In this document: positions 35,319 to 45,589 of the stretch, one piece after another
Position numbering within the stretch: position 1 is the stretch's first letter
Layout: each line of letters opens with the position of its first letter
Assembly: GCF_015351475.1 (NCBI RefSeq)
Contig: NZ_JADKPR010000009.1
Span: 112,106-176,105, forward strand
Length of the DNA stretch: 64,000 bases
DNA from: Flavobacterium sp. HJJ
Lineage (GTDB): Bacteria > Bacteroidota > Bacteroidia > Flavobacteriales > Flavobacteriaceae
Direction of reading: 5' to 3'
Program-made: the position numbers and the translations under genes
The notes under the pieces: model-generated
What the model saw: the letters and a program-made list of their open reading frames with translations, nothing else
Database searches by the model: none
Told to the model about the DNA's origin: nothing

Positions 35319-36017
35319 ATGAATAATATATTTTCTAACAGCGGTCAAATAGGTATTGCAAACACTTTTTTGGAACTTGTTAATACCGATTTTAAGGGAG
35401 AAATGAATGCCCTGTGCTGGTTTAGAGAACTGGAAGGCGATTTTAAAGAGATTGCAGAAAAACTGCAGCTAAAAGAAAATATAACTGCGGTTTCTTCTGA
35501 AGATTTACTGGCACTTCAACTATCCGATCAGGGAAATAAAGCAAGGGAAATTATTTTAAATGATTTACAGTTATTAACCGATTTCGGAGCTTCTCCTTCT
35601 CTTAATTTACTTAAATGCTACGAACGGGATCATGAATTTGATTTTATCTCTACTGATGTGTATTCGTTCCATGTTGACCGGTCACCCATCGCAACGGATA
35701 CATTTTTGTGTACCTATCACGGAGTGGCAAGCGATATTATTTCGAATGACCAGGCAGAACAAAAAATTCTGATTCCTGAAATTCGGAAAAAGCTGAAAGA
35801 ACTGCACGATGAATCATCCGAGGATTTTGAAAGCTTTCTGGAAGAAAATTATTTTGATCTGCACTATCAGGCGAAACCCAATGCATCACCTGTTAATTTA
35901 GGATTAAGACATCTTTGGCGTCTAGCGGTAGATCATCCCGAACAGCAGGTCGCAGCCTGTATTCATAGAGCCCCCGTAGAGAATGAAGGAGAAAACCGTC
36001 TGCTGCTGATTTGCTAA
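35319..36017 (+). CDS. DUF1826-like protein of unknown function
   Basis: A 232-residue soluble protein without a signal peptide. It has the sequence F-H-V-D-R-S-P-I-A-T-D-T-F-L-C-T-Y-H-G near 125-143 and C-I-H-R-A-P near 216-221. These resemble the conserved motifs of the DUF1826 family, and the H-x-D plus distal H-R pair recalls metal sites of Fe(II)/2-oxoglutarate enzymes. That parallel is inference. The N-terminal half is not recognised. Monocistronic. Family call moderate, function unknown. Confidence 0.7.
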   Translation: MNNIFSNSGQIGIANTFLELVNTDFKGEMNALCWFRELEGDFKEIAEKLQLKENITAVSSEDLLALQLSDQGNKAREIILNDLQLLTDFGASPSLNLLKCYERDHEFDFISTDVYSFHVDRSPIATDTFLCTYHGVASDIISNDQAEQKILIPEIRKKLKELHDESSEDFESFLEENYFDLHYQAKPNASPVNLGLRHLWRLAVDHPEQQVAACIHRAPVENEGENRLLLIC

Positions 36018-36227
36018 AACAGTATATATTATTCTTTCAATGAGTAATCTGACTAGAGAATTCTTTTATTGTATATGGATTTTATTTTAGGATCTCCATT
36101 TTAAATCTGTAAAATGCTATTTGGATTGTTTTTATTTGCACTAGAAAATATTTTTAAAAATAAGCAGTAACAGCTGAAAATACTTTATATTAGTTATTCC
36201 TAATAAAAATTCAATTTCAAATATACT

Positions 36228-38336
36228 ATGCTTCGTCAGCTTTTACTTTTATTGTCAGTGTTTTTTTTTATTAGCTGTAATCAAAAAACAGCAGAAAAAC
36301 AGCAGTTCAAACATACAAATGAATTAATAAATGAATCAAGTCCCTATCTTTTACAGCATGCCCACAATCCTGTAAACTGGACGGCCTGGAATACCAAAAG
36401 CCTGGCAAAAGCCAAATCTGAGAACAAACTGATTATCATCTCTGTCGGCTACTCTGCCTGTCATTGGTGCCACGTCATGGAAAAAGAAAGTTTTGAAAAT
36501 GATTCGGTAGCCAAATTGATGAATGATAATTTCATCAGCATAAAAGTGGACAGAGAAGAGCGTCCGGATATAGACCAAATATACATGAATGCGGTACAGC
36601 TGATGACTGGTAAAGGCGGATGGCCATTAAACTGCATCGCACTTCCTGACGGACGTCCTATTTTTGGAGGCACTTATTTTACCAAACAGGAATGGACAAA
36701 AATGCTGACCGACATTGCTGCTTTATACAAAAATAATCCTCAAAAAGTAATATCCTATGCAGACAAATTAATCGAAGGAATTAAAAAATCAGATCTGATT
36801 CAATTGAATACTAATGCAATTGATTTTAAAGCTTCGAATGTAAATACAGCTGTAAAAAACTGGAAAGAAGTACTGGATTTTCAATATGGGGGTTTAGTAA
36901 GTGATTCTAAATTTCCGATGCCAAAAGCACTGCCCTTTTTATTGCGTTACAGTGTTCAAAACAATGATAAGCAATTGCAAAAATATCTTAATACAACATT
37001 AACAAATATGGCAAACGGGGGGATTAACGACCCTATCGGCGGAGGTTTTTACAGATACACAGTAGATTCAAAATGGCATATTCCTCATTTTGAAAAAATG
37101 CTTTATGATAATGCACAGCTCGTTAGCTTATACTCGGATGCATATCTTGTGACCAAAAATGAATTGTATAAAAAGAAGGCTGATGAAACCCTTACTTTTG
37201 TAGAACGGGAACTGATGGCTTCCAATGGAGCATTTTACTCTTCAATCGATGCTGACAGCAGAAACAAATCAGGCAAATTAGAAGAAGGTGCCTACTACAC
37301 TTGGGAAAAAGCGGAACTTCAGAAAATATTGAAATCCGATTTTACGCTTTTTCAAAAGTATTACAATATCAATGCCACCGGATTATGGGAAAACAATAAA
37401 TACATCTTATTTAAAACCCAATCAGATATTGATTTTGCAAAAGAAAACAATATATCAATAATCGAACTTAATACTAAACTCAAAAACTGGAAACAGACTC
37501 TTTTACAGCAAAGGGAAAAAAGATCTCGTCCGCATCTTGATGACAAAACCCTAACGTCTTGGAATGCTTTAATGATAAAAGGATATACTAATGCATACCG
37601 CAGTTTTAAAAACCCGCATTATAAAGAAATAGCAATAAAAAATGCTTCGTTCCTATTCAATAATCAAATCCAAAAAGACGGCAGTTTATACCATAGCTAT
37701 AAAGACGGAAAAAGCAGTATCAATGGTTTTTCAGAAGACTATGCAAATGTTATTGATGCATTTATTGCTGTTTATCAAATCACTTTAGACGAAAAATGGC
37801 TGACAAAAGCCAAAGAACTTACTGATTATTCATTACGCCATTTTCTCGATAAAAAAACCAGTATGCTTTATTTTACTTCCAACAGCTCTAAAAATCTGAT
37901 TGCACGAAAAATGGAAGTAAGAGATGATGTCATTCCGGCATCCAACTCGGTTTTTGCACAAAATCTATTTCTTCTGGGACATTATTATTCTAATGCTTTG
38001 TATTCTAAAACAGCCAGACAAATGCTTCATAATGTAGCTGATGATGCTGTAAAATCTCCAACAGAATACTACAACTGGCTGAACTTAATGATAAATTACA
38101 CCGGAAATTATTTTGAAGTTGCCGTATCAGGAAAAGAAGCATTGTCAAAAATTAACACCTTACAAACGTACTATCTGCCAAATATTCTGATTGCCGGATC
38201 AGCCAAAGAAAGCAGTTTACCCATCATGGAAGACCGATTTATGCCAAATGAAACCTACATCTATATTTGTGTAGAAGGAGCCTGCAAACTCCCAGAAACT
38301 GATGTTATAAAAGCAGTTTCAAAACTGCAGTATTAA
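36228..38336 (+). CDS. YyaL/DUF255 (SSP411-type) thioredoxin-domain protein, lipoprotein form
   Basis: A 702-residue protein. The first 18 residues form a lipoprotein signal (S-V-F-F-F-I-S-C), so it should be anchored in the cell envelope. The DUF255 thioredoxin-like domain follows ([17 protein letters not shown], and Cys78-His-Trp-Cys81), then a large alpha/alpha barrel (about 200-700) of the glycosidase type, with F-Y-S-S-I-D-A-D-S near 330 and [14 protein letters not shown]. Family members are usually described as cytosolic. Function unknown. Not in an obvious operon. Confidence 0.92.
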   Translation: MLRQLLLLLSVFFFISCNQKTAEKQQFKHTNELINESSPYLLQHAHNPVNWTAWNTKSLAKAKSENKLIIISVGYSACHWCHVMEKESFENDSVAKLMNDNFISIKVDREERPDIDQIYMNAVQLMTGKGGWPLNCIALPDGRPIFGGTYFTKQEWTKMLTDIAALYKNNPQKVISYADKLIEGIKKSDLIQLNTNAIDFKASNVNTAVKNWKEVLDFQYGGLVSDSKFPMPKALPFLLRYSVQNNDKQLQKYLNTTLTNMANGGINDPIGGGFYRYTVDSKWHIPHFEKMLYDNAQLVSLYSDAYLVTKNELYKKKADETLTFVERELMASNGAFYSSIDADSRNKSGKLEEGAYYTWEKAELQKILKSDFTLFQKYYNINATGLWENNKYILFKTQSDIDFAKENNISIIELNTKLKNWKQTLLQQREKRSRPHLDDKTLTSWNALMIKGYTNAYRSFKNPHYKEIAIKNASFLFNNQIQKDGSLYHSYKDGKSSINGFSEDYANVIDAFIAVYQITLDEKWLTKAKELTDYSLRHFLDKKTSMLYFTSNSSKNLIARKMEVRDDVIPASNSVFAQNLFLLGHYYSNALYSKTARQMLHNVADDAVKSPTEYYNWLNLMINYTGNYFEVAVSGKEALSKINTLQTYYLPNILIAGSAKESSLPIMEDRFMPNETYIYICVEGACKLPETDVIKAVSKLQY

Positions 38337-38399
38337 AAATTCAAGCTCAATCCTAGCCTTCTCCAAAGACTGTCGTGTGGACAAATAGCTATGCGTTAA

Positions 38400-38525
38400 A
38401 TTATAACACAGATTGAACAGATGACACGGATTCTTTATGCGTAAAAAATTAGTACTAAAAAAATAGTCAGCTTTGAATATACGAATCCTATCTGTTTAAA
38501 TTCGTTCAATCTGTGTTCTATTTTT
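38400..38525. repeat. Palindromic intergenic repeat with AACACAGATTGAACAG words
   Basis: The left arm begins AACACAGATTGAACAGAT (38405-38422), and the right arm ends with GTTCAATCTGTGTTCT (38503-38519); the match is imperfect in the centre. It lies between the YyaL-like gene and the susD terminator. Confidence 0.65.
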
Positions 38526-38599
38526 TAGATGTGTTTCCAGATAGCGGCTACAAAGGAAGACGTAAAATTGGATTATTTTATATTTCTAAATAACAGTAA

Positions 38600-38636
38600 A
38601 AGCAAAGCCCAGCAGAAAAAATAACTGCCAGGCTTA
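38600..38636 (-). terminator. Possible terminator of SusC/D operon 1
   Basis: On the minus strand AGCCTGGCAG pairs with CTGCTGGGCT (two G-U wobbles) around a 9-base loop, 155 bases after the susD stop. The trailing T-run is short. Nothing else was found between 38526 and 38788. Confidence 0.42.
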
Positions 38637-38788
38637 CACTTCCCCTTTTTTTAAAGTAAAGACAACTATTTTATATCATTTACATATATAAAACAGCCCA
38701 AACTACTGATTCTTTTCCTCCAATACTTCTTTATTAATTAATGGCTGATTTTTATAGATTTTAATTTAATTTAAGTTTTATTATATCT

Positions 38789-40237
38789 TTAGGGATTAGG
38801 CACCGTCAATTTATTGGCTGAAATCTCGCCGCTAGGAATTGGCCAGATATAATTGCTGCTTGATACCAAAACCAATGGAGCTGTACCAATAGACCCTTTT
38901 TTGGCCGGCAAAGTTTGTAGTCTTCTCTGCAAATCCATTAGTCTGAAACCTTCGCCTAAAAGTTCAATATCTCTTTCTTTCCATATCGAAGCCAGCAATG
39001 CATCTTTGGTGCCAACCTCAGCATTTGAAAATACATAACTCGGATTAGATCTATTTCTAACCGCTTTCAATAAAGCTGTCGCAGCAGCTAAATCATTCTT
39101 ATTGGCAGCAGCTTCGGCGTAATTCAATAAAATTTCGGCATATCGAATCACCGGCACATAGTCACGAAACGGAGCAGTTGTAATACTGAATTTTTTCAGC
39201 ACTTTTTGATTTGCTGAATTGATACCAATCAAACCCGAACGAGCATCGTCACTTGAATTCAAGGCCGGATCACTTGAAATGCCAGCTGCTGTCAAAAATA
39301 TAATTGGCTGTGCCAGATAGTTAAATGCCAATGCATACTGAGAAGCAGGAGTTTCGGTTGTGGTATTCGCAAAAGGGATACTGAAAACAGCTTCTGTTCC
39401 CGTATAACTTCCTCCAAAAATTACAGCGAAATTAGCTTCGAGTTTATGCGTTAAATTTCCAGCCTTATATTGAAAAGGAGCTGTTGCGGATACTATTTTC
39501 TGAGACTCCACAAGCACTTTATCATAATTGGCCTGCACCAGATACACTCTGATTTTCAATGCTATTGCCGTACTTTTTTTGGCTCTGGAAACATTTAACA
39601 GCGGAGTTGTATATTCAATAGGAAGATCAATTTCGGCCTCATCCAAATCTTTTAGAATCTGGGTATAAATAACATCAATAGAACTGCGCGCCAAATCATT
39701 GTTCCCTGATGTGGTAATAGGCGTCAGACGCAATGGTAAACCCAATCCGTTTTTGTCCAAATTATATGGTTTGGCATACGTCTGAATCAGACTAAAGTAA
39801 GAGAAAGCGCGGATGAATTTAGCTTCGGCTATGTAGTTTTTTGCCAATACTTCTGAAACTACTGTTGTGCCGTTCAGCTTGCTAATTAAAATATTAGAAG
39901 CATTTATAGCGGTATAACAAACTGACCAAACATTGTTTACAAAATCATTTGTCGAAGCCACATTTTGATTCCACACAGCTGATCCTGTTGCTGCATTACC
40001 GTCATTCTGCCCAAACTGATCGGCTCTCTGTTCATTAAAAATAATGAATCTTCCTCCGTAATAATTTTGATTCTGTAACTGTTTGTACAAATTATTGGTC
40101 TGTGCCAAAATTTTGCCAGGTGTACTATATGCTGCTTCTTCTGGGATGCTTGTCTCAGGAACGGTGTCCAATATATCATCATTGCAGGCTGTCATCGCCA
40201 CAAGAAAGAACAAACTGATTAGAATATATTTTTTCAT
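38789..40237 (-). CDS. SusD/RagB family outer-membrane lipoprotein (pair 1)
   Basis: A 482-residue lipoprotein (signal ending A-M-T-A-C, Cys18). The SusD-like TPR-rich fold is shown by Y-I-A-E-A-K-F-I-R-A-F-S-Y-F-S-L near 140-155 and R-Y-A-E-I-L-L-N-Y-A-E-A-A near 365, and the C-terminus has F-R-L-M-D-L-Q-R-R and Y-I-W-P-I-P. It caps the SusC transporter and binds the ligand at the cell surface. It lies 17 bases downstream of SusC on the same strand, last in an operon with an OM barrel protein and a DoxX-like protein. Ligand unknown. Confidence 0.93.
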   Translation of the reverse strand: MKKYILISLFFLVAMTACNDDILDTVPETSIPEEAAYSTPGKILAQTNNLYKQLQNQNYYGGRFIIFNEQRADQFGQNDGNAATGSAVWNQNVASTNDFVNNVWSVCYTAINASNILISKLNGTTVVSEVLAKNYIAEAKFIRAFSYFSLIQTYAKPYNLDKNGLGLPLRLTPITTSGNNDLARSSIDVIYTQILKDLDEAEIDLPIEYTTPLLNVSRAKKSTAIALKIRVYLVQANYDKVLVESQKIVSATAPFQYKAGNLTHKLEANFAVIFGGSYTGTEAVFSIPFANTTTETPASQYALAFNYLAQPIIFLTAAGISSDPALNSSDDARSGLIGINSANQKVLKKFSITTAPFRDYVPVIRYAEILLNYAEAAANKNDLAAATALLKAVRNRSNPSYVFSNAEVGTKDALLASIWKERDIELLGEGFRLMDLQRRLQTLPAKKGSIGTAPLVLVSSSNYIWPIPSGEISANKLTVPNP

Positions 40238-40254
40238 TTTGTATACTTTTAAAA

Positions 40255-43200
40255 TTAAAACCCAACATTTAAACCAACTGTATAAACCTGTGCATTGGGC
40301 GGCACGTTTTGATCTTTCCCAGAATTGATAGAATTCCCGTTGATGGAAACCTCTGGATCCGAACCTCTATATTTGGTAAACGTATACAGGTTATTTCCCT
40401 GCAGATAAACATAGACCGAAGTAAAAGCATTTTTCAAGAAAGTCTCTTTAACAGGTACATTGTAACCCAAAGAAACATTTTTGAATTTCAGATAAGAGCC
40501 ATCTTCCACTTTGGAAGTACTCGAAAATGAAAATCCAGCCGAAACATTGTCCCCATAATACAATTTCTGAATATCGGTAATCTGACCGGGTGTTGTCCAT
40601 CTGTTTTTGATAAAAGTTCCGTTGTTAAAATAACGCTGATCCGAAATTGTTGCTCTAGTCCCATTGTAGAGCTGATTTCCTTCTGAAAAAGTCAAATTAA
40701 CTCCCAAAACAAAATTCTTATAATTGAATGTATTATTGAATCCGCCAAAAACCTTAGGCAGTGACGAACCCTGCATTCTTCCATCTTTGTAATTGTCTAT
40801 CGCAGGAGCTGCTGATCCATCAAGATAAGTCCATTTTGGAGAACCAATATGATTGTATTGAACTTCCTTTCCTTCACTGTTTACAAAAATCATCTGACCG
40901 TTAGCAGGATTTACACCATGAGAAGGAACAGCGAAAATAGAACCTACTGAGTACCCTACCCTTGTCATGTTTTGCACTCCAAATACGCTGGGAACAAAAA
41001 CATCATTTACCAAAGAAGTTACCTCGTTTTTGAGTGTCGAAAGATTTAAATTTAAGTTCCAACCAAAATCTTTTGAACTGACAACAAGAGCATTTACACC
41101 CAACTCATAACCAGTATTGTACATTCCCCCAACATTTTCATTGATGTAATTGTTTGGAATTCCAGCCGAAAGAGACTGCGGTGCTTTAAGAATTAAATCT
41201 TTTATGGTGTTTTTGTAATAATCCATTTCGACTGAAATACGATTATTTAAAAGTATAAAATTGATTCCTAAATCAAATTTTGAACTGGTTTCCCATTTTA
41301 AATTGGGATTAGCAGTTTGTGAATATCCCAAGGTAGGAGTCCCCGCATAAGTAGAAGAATCATAAGTTCCTATTGATGGATAATTGCCTATTTCGCTGTT
41401 TCCAACAATACCGTAACTCGTTCTGATTTTGAATTTATCAATGTATTTAGTAATACCGGAATTTTTATAGAAAGACTCTTCAAAAACATTCCAGCTCAAA
41501 GCTCCTCCTCCAAAATCACCATATTTATTTCCCTCAGATAAAGCGGAAAGTCCATCGATTCTATAATTCAGACTCAAAAAATATTTGTTCTTGTAATTGT
41601 AGTTTAGGTTGGTAAAATAAGACAATAAGGCATTTTCCATTAATACATTCCCTATTGGAGATATATTGGCATAACTCCCTTGATAATTGGTATAATAAGG
41701 GTCAGTTATATTACTTTGCGAAGCTCCCCAGCTATCCACCGTCGTTTTGATGCGCTCATAACCCAAAAGCATTACAAAATTGTGGTTCTCTTTTAAAGAA
41801 GCTTTATAAGTAAGTGTATTTACCCAATCGGTTCTTAGAAGATCGGTTTCTATGTTTGTTGCTACACCATTATAGGCATACCCGCCGCCGTGGGTTGGGT
41901 TTAAAAATAATTTGTTCTCAACGCCAATATTGTTCAATCCAAAACTAGTTCTGAAAGTCAAATTTTTCAAAATATCAAACTCACCGTAGATATTTCCTAA
42001 AATGGATTTACTCACTGAAGTTGTTAAATCAAGAACCTGTACCATTGCAAGATTGTAGGCATTGATAGTTCCAATAATGGATGGAATATTGTTTCCGTAA
42101 CCCACACTTATTCCGTTTTGAATGCTATAAGAACCATCTGGTTTGTAAACAGGAACATTAGGAGGCAAAACATAGGTCATTCTTCCCAAAGGTTCATTGG
42201 TAATATATTCTGTATTGTAAGTAGAAGCCGACATAGTGTTCCCAGCAACGGCTCCAGTATTTGGACCTACATTTTTGGCGTTACTATAAGAAAAATTAAC
42301 ACCAGCGCGAATGTATTTATTAATTTCATGACCAATGTTTAATCGTGCCATATAGTTTTGAAACGTATTGTTTTTTATAAAACTATTTTGATTGCTGTAG
42401 TCTGCCGAAAAATAATACTGTGTTGATTCATTTGCTCCTGAGATATTTATATTATGATTACTCGATAAACCCGGTTCATAGGCAACATCATACCAGCTTG
42501 TGTCTACTGTACTTCCATCCGGATTTTTTGACAGGAAAAAACCTGGCGCTTTTCCTGCATTGACCAAAGCTTCATTTTTTATGGCGGTATAATCTTCTGC
42601 ATTCAATAATTCGGGCAAATTATAAGGCGTGCTTCTGCTGTACCAGCTATTATAATTAAATCTTGTTGCTCCTTTTTTACCTTTTTTGGTAGTAATCACC
42701 ATAACACCATTAGTAGCTCTGGAACCGTAAATTGCTGCTGCCGAAGCATCTTTCAAAACATCTATAGACTGTATGTCATTTGGATTAATCGCTGACAATG
42801 GATTATTCCCAATAAATCCTCCTAAAGAACCGGAAAAAACGGCTACTCCATCAACAACAATTAAAGGAAAAAGACCTGAAGTAATAGTGTTTAAACCGCG
42901 GACACGGATAACAGGCGTATTATTGAGTACAGCCGAAGACTGAATAACATCTATTCCTGTTCCTTGTCCTCCCAATAATTGATCGAAACTGGCGGCAGGT
43001 CTATTTTGCAGTTGTTTTGCTGAAACTGTTGATACTGAACCCGAAAACTCCGATTTTCTTTGGGTCAAATACCCGCTTGAAATAAGGACTTCATCTAATT
43101 GACTGGAGTCATTAATCAATTTTATTGTTAATAAATCAAAAGACTGAACCACAATTTTCTGTGTTTTATATCCGATATAACTCAATTTTAATGTAATTGG

Positions 43201-43404
43201 TAATTTTGGATTTTGAATAACGAATTCACCATTTTCATTGGCGGTAACTTCTTCAGCATCCGACTTAACCGTCACTCCGCCCAATGGCAAATTGGTTTTG
43301 GCATCTACTATTATCCCTTTCAAATTTTGCTGCTGCGCATACGACTGTGCAGTAAGCAAAAAGAGAAAACAGAACAGTAATTTTATATATTTTTCTGGTA
43401 ACAT
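40255..43404 (-). CDS. SusC/RagA family TonB-dependent transporter (pair 1)
   Basis: A 1049-residue outer-membrane transporter. A signal peptide (about 1-23) leads to a carboxypeptidase-D-like beta domain (about 28-105), then L-D-E-V-L-I-S-S-G-Y, a plug domain with the SusC mark G-S-R-A-T-N-G-V-M-V-I-T-T-K-K-G near 232, and a C-terminal barrel ending in G-L-N-V-G-F. It imports a ligand with energy from TonB. A DoxX-type membrane protein is encoded 53 bases upstream and SusD 17 bases downstream. Ligand unknown; no CAZyme belongs to the operon. Confidence 0.95.
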   Translation of the reverse strand: MLPEKYIKLLFCFLFLLTAQSYAQQQNLKGIIVDAKTNLPLGGVTVKSDAEEVTANENGEFVIQNPKLPITLKLSYIGYKTQKIVVQSFDLLTIKLINDSSQLDEVLISSGYLTQRKSEFSGSVSTVSAKQLQNRPAASFDQLLGGQGTGIDVIQSSAVLNNTPVIRVRGLNTITSGLFPLIVVDGVAVFSGSLGGFIGNNPLSAINPNDIQSIDVLKDASAAAIYGSRATNGVMVITTKKGKKGATRFNYNSWYSRSTPYNLPELLNAEDYTAIKNEALVNAGKAPGFFLSKNPDGSTVDTSWYDVAYEPGLSSNHNINISGANESTQYYFSADYSNQNSFIKNNTFQNYMARLNIGHEINKYIRAGVNFSYSNAKNVGPNTGAVAGNTMSASTYNTEYITNEPLGRMTYVLPPNVPVYKPDGSYSIQNGISVGYGNNIPSIIGTINAYNLAMVQVLDLTTSVSKSILGNIYGEFDILKNLTFRTSFGLNNIGVENKLFLNPTHGGGYAYNGVATNIETDLLRTDWVNTLTYKASLKENHNFVMLLGYERIKTTVDSWGASQSNITDPYYTNYQGSYANISPIGNVLMENALLSYFTNLNYNYKNKYFLSLNYRIDGLSALSEGNKYGDFGGGALSWNVFEESFYKNSGITKYIDKFKIRTSYGIVGNSEIGNYPSIGTYDSSTYAGTPTLGYSQTANPNLKWETSSKFDLGINFILLNNRISVEMDYYKNTIKDLILKAPQSLSAGIPNNYINENVGGMYNTGYELGVNALVVSSKDFGWNLNLNLSTLKNEVTSLVNDVFVPSVFGVQNMTRVGYSVGSIFAVPSHGVNPANGQMIFVNSEGKEVQYNHIGSPKWTYLDGSAAPAIDNYKDGRMQGSSLPKVFGGFNNTFNYKNFVLGVNLTFSEGNQLYNGTRATISDQRYFNNGTFIKNRWTTPGQITDIQKLYYGDNVSAGFSFSSTSKVEDGSYLKFKNVSLGYNVPVKETFLKNAFTSVYVYLQGNNLYTFTKYRGSDPEVSINGNSINSGKDQNVPPNAQVYTVGLNVGF

Positions 43405-43457
43405 ATTGTATATTTTGATTAAAAATTAAAATCTGATTTGGGGATTAATTGTAATTA

Positions 43458-43979
43458 TCATTTTATTATATCGGTAATATACTTTGTTGAAATGTTTTCA
43501 TTTGCTGCAGAATTTTTTATTCTTTTTTTAAAATTCATTTCTGCATAATAATCTTCATTATATTTTCCCGCAATAACGAGCGCTCCCGCAACCAAAACAA
43601 TGTTTTTGATAATGTATTGGCCAACCAAAGTCGGTTCATAAGGGAAACCGTCAAAACAGCTGGATTTTAAAATAAAAAAAGGAAAAAGGGTTGCAGACAT
43701 ATGCACTAATAAAAAAATTATTGTCAGCGGAATCATTCTTTTTATCAATAACCCAAATCCAATCAGGACTTCACATATTCCAAGAATCGGAATAAAAATT
43801 TCTGGTCTGAACCAAAAAACGGTTTTCTCTACTAAGTCACCTGCCGGGCTCAATCCGAAGATTTTCAAAGCACCAAACCAGATATAGACAATCGCAAGAG
43901 CAATACGCATCAAGTTAATACTGTGTTTTTCCATTTTTTTACTTAATAAAAAATAGAAAGAATTAAAAATAGTTTTCAT
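43458..43979 (-). CDS. DoxX/MauE-like small membrane protein
   Basis: The product is 173 residues from the ATG at 43979; the frame extends back to a TTG at 43988. It has four predicted helices (about 23-40, 62-82, 88-106, 127-145). The family pattern R-I-A-L-A-I-V-Y-I-W-F-G-A-L-K-I-F-G and G-I-C-E-V-L-I-G-F-G-L-L fits DoxX-like proteins. A single cysteine sits in a loop (S-S-C-F-D-G). It is encoded between an OM barrel gene (24 bases upstream) and SusC (53 bases downstream), so it is probably cotranscribed. It may carry electrons or quinones; this is inference. Confidence 0.82.
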   Translation of the reverse strand: MKTIFNSFYFLLSKKMEKHSINLMRIALAIVYIWFGALKIFGLSPAGDLVEKTVFWFRPEIFIPILGICEVLIGFGLLIKRMIPLTIIFLLVHMSATLFPFFILKSSCFDGFPYEPTLVGQYIIKNIVLVAGALVIAGKYNEDYYAEMNFKKRIKNSAANENISTKYITDIIK

Positions 43980-44003
43980 CTGTTTCAAAATTTTTAATAG
44001 TAA

Positions 44004-45209
44004 CTATTTAGGCATCATTACGGTCATTTTTTTACCCAATTTAAATCTATAGGAATATCCTAGATTTATAGAATAATCTGCGAAAGCGGCATCTCCCTGT
44101 ACATGAACATACTTGGCAGGATTAGTGATTACAGAATTCTGCAGATCCTGGCTGGCAATATCTGCAGCACTCTGAATGCGGTTTTTTACGATATTATAAG
44201 GAATGAATAAACTCAAAGTGTGCTTCCCTATGTGATATGAAAAACCATACTCTACTGCTATAACATATCCCGGACGGCGATAAGCGACCTGACCTCCAAA
44301 AGCATCATATGCAGGAATACCTTCGATTCTTCCTGCCAGCGAAACATTAAAATTTTCTTTTTTATCAATTGCAGCAGATAATCCTGCTCTTGCAAAATAC
44401 TGGTCGGGACAGGCATAAATTTCATATCCTTCTAAACCAGCTTTTGGTGCTGATTTAAATGTGCCGTTTGATTCCTTTGGATTGAATAAATAATATCCAT
44501 TTGCAAATCCGTAAAGACGTCCTGTTAATTGTCTGAATACCTGAACCTCAGACGAAATTCCAACTCCGCCATCACCAGGCTGAATAGCCTGATCCATTAT
44601 CACACTTTTTGTTGTTCCGTCAGCTTGTGGTGCTTCATCCATTTCCTCATGACTTCCTGTATTTAATTTCAATCCCAGTCCTAACATTACATTTCCCTTA
44701 TGAGCCGTTTTTGGATCAAAAAACCAGTAATTTAGACTAAGCCTTGCATCTGCAAAACCCTGGGCATAAACGCTGTACCTTATAGTATCTTTTACAGGGC
44801 TTGTTTGTCTCAGCACCTGAGAGCGCTCATTGTGTACATAAGGCAAAGTGGCATTTATCTGGATTCTATTGCTTATTCCATAAGAAAAATTAAAATCTAC
44901 AGCATGTGAATAAATGTTTACGGCATTGCCCTGCTCTACTCCATTTGCATCATGTCCGCCGCCTGTCGTCTGACGCTCCAATTGTTCTTCTTTACCTATA
45001 AAATGCCTCCAGGAATGAAAATAACGGTAATTTGTTCCTACTTGAAATTCGCCTTTGTCTAAATTATAAGAACTGGCAGAATTCATATAAAGCCCGCCCA
45101 TCTGCCGGACTGCCACACAGCCCTGAGCAGTAATTATTTCTGTTTGAAAAGCAGTTAAAATGAATATTATAAAAATGAATGCGGTATAAAATGAATCAAT
45201 TTTTTTCAT
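44004..45209 (-). CDS. Outer-membrane beta-barrel protein, Phenol_MetA_deg/transporter-like
   Basis: A 401-residue protein with a signal peptide (about 1-29) and many alternating amphipathic strands ending with aromatic residues, for example F-N-F-S-Y-G-I-S-N-R-I-Q-I-N-A-T-L-P-Y, typical of PF13557-like OM channels. N-terminal cysteine and glycine segments (G-C-V-A-V-R-Q-M-G-G-L-Y) and the H-S-W-R-H-F motif may bind a ligand. It is first in an operon with the DoxX-like gene and SusC/D. Substrate unknown. C-terminal residues M-T-V-M-M-P-K are not a T9SS domain. Confidence 0.78.
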   Translation of the reverse strand: MKKIDSFYTAFIFIIFILTAFQTEIITAQGCVAVRQMGGLYMNSASSYNLDKGEFQVGTNYRYFHSWRHFIGKEEQLERQTTGGGHDANGVEQGNAVNIYSHAVDFNFSYGISNRIQINATLPYVHNERSQVLRQTSPVKDTIRYSVYAQGFADARLSLNYWFFDPKTAHKGNVMLGLGLKLNTGSHEEMDEAPQADGTTKSVIMDQAIQPGDGGVGISSEVQVFRQLTGRLYGFANGYYLFNPKESNGTFKSAPKAGLEGYEIYACPDQYFARAGLSAAIDKKENFNVSLAGRIEGIPAYDAFGGQVAYRRPGYVIAVEYGFSYHIGKHTLSLFIPYNIVKNRIQSAADIASQDLQNSVITNPAKYVHVQGDAAFADYSINLGYSYRFKLGKKMTVMMPK

Positions 45210-45589
45210 GATTTGTTTTATTTTGAACGAGCATAAATATTGATATATCTATTTTAGTTATAGAAAGTCATTACAATAAAAAAGCTCAAAATATTTGTAT
45301 TGATTACTGCCAAACAGAATTGCAAATCAGTTTTTTATAAATTCTGATTCGTCCCATAAGACATAAATGATGGATTGATTTTTCTAATTCATAAAATACC
45401 CGCCTTGATTGTTTTCAAAAACTGATGAAACAATATTTGAGAATGAAATTTTAGATTTTTTTATCACGTTAGAAAGACTCTGAGTGTACAGCTCTAAAAT
45501 TATCCTTTCCAAAATAATCTGTTACAGTTTATTGGGAAGTAATTTCTAGAGCCATAACGCCCAGTTATAGGTACTTTTTCTAAAAAACA
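45210..45589. other. Intergenic region, 380 bases
   Basis: No credible ORF. A weak inverted repeat AATCAG/CTGATT sits at 45325-45349. No strong terminator follows the large propeller lipoprotein, so read-through into the OM barrel gene is possible, though the gap suggests a separate promoter. Confidence 0.5.
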
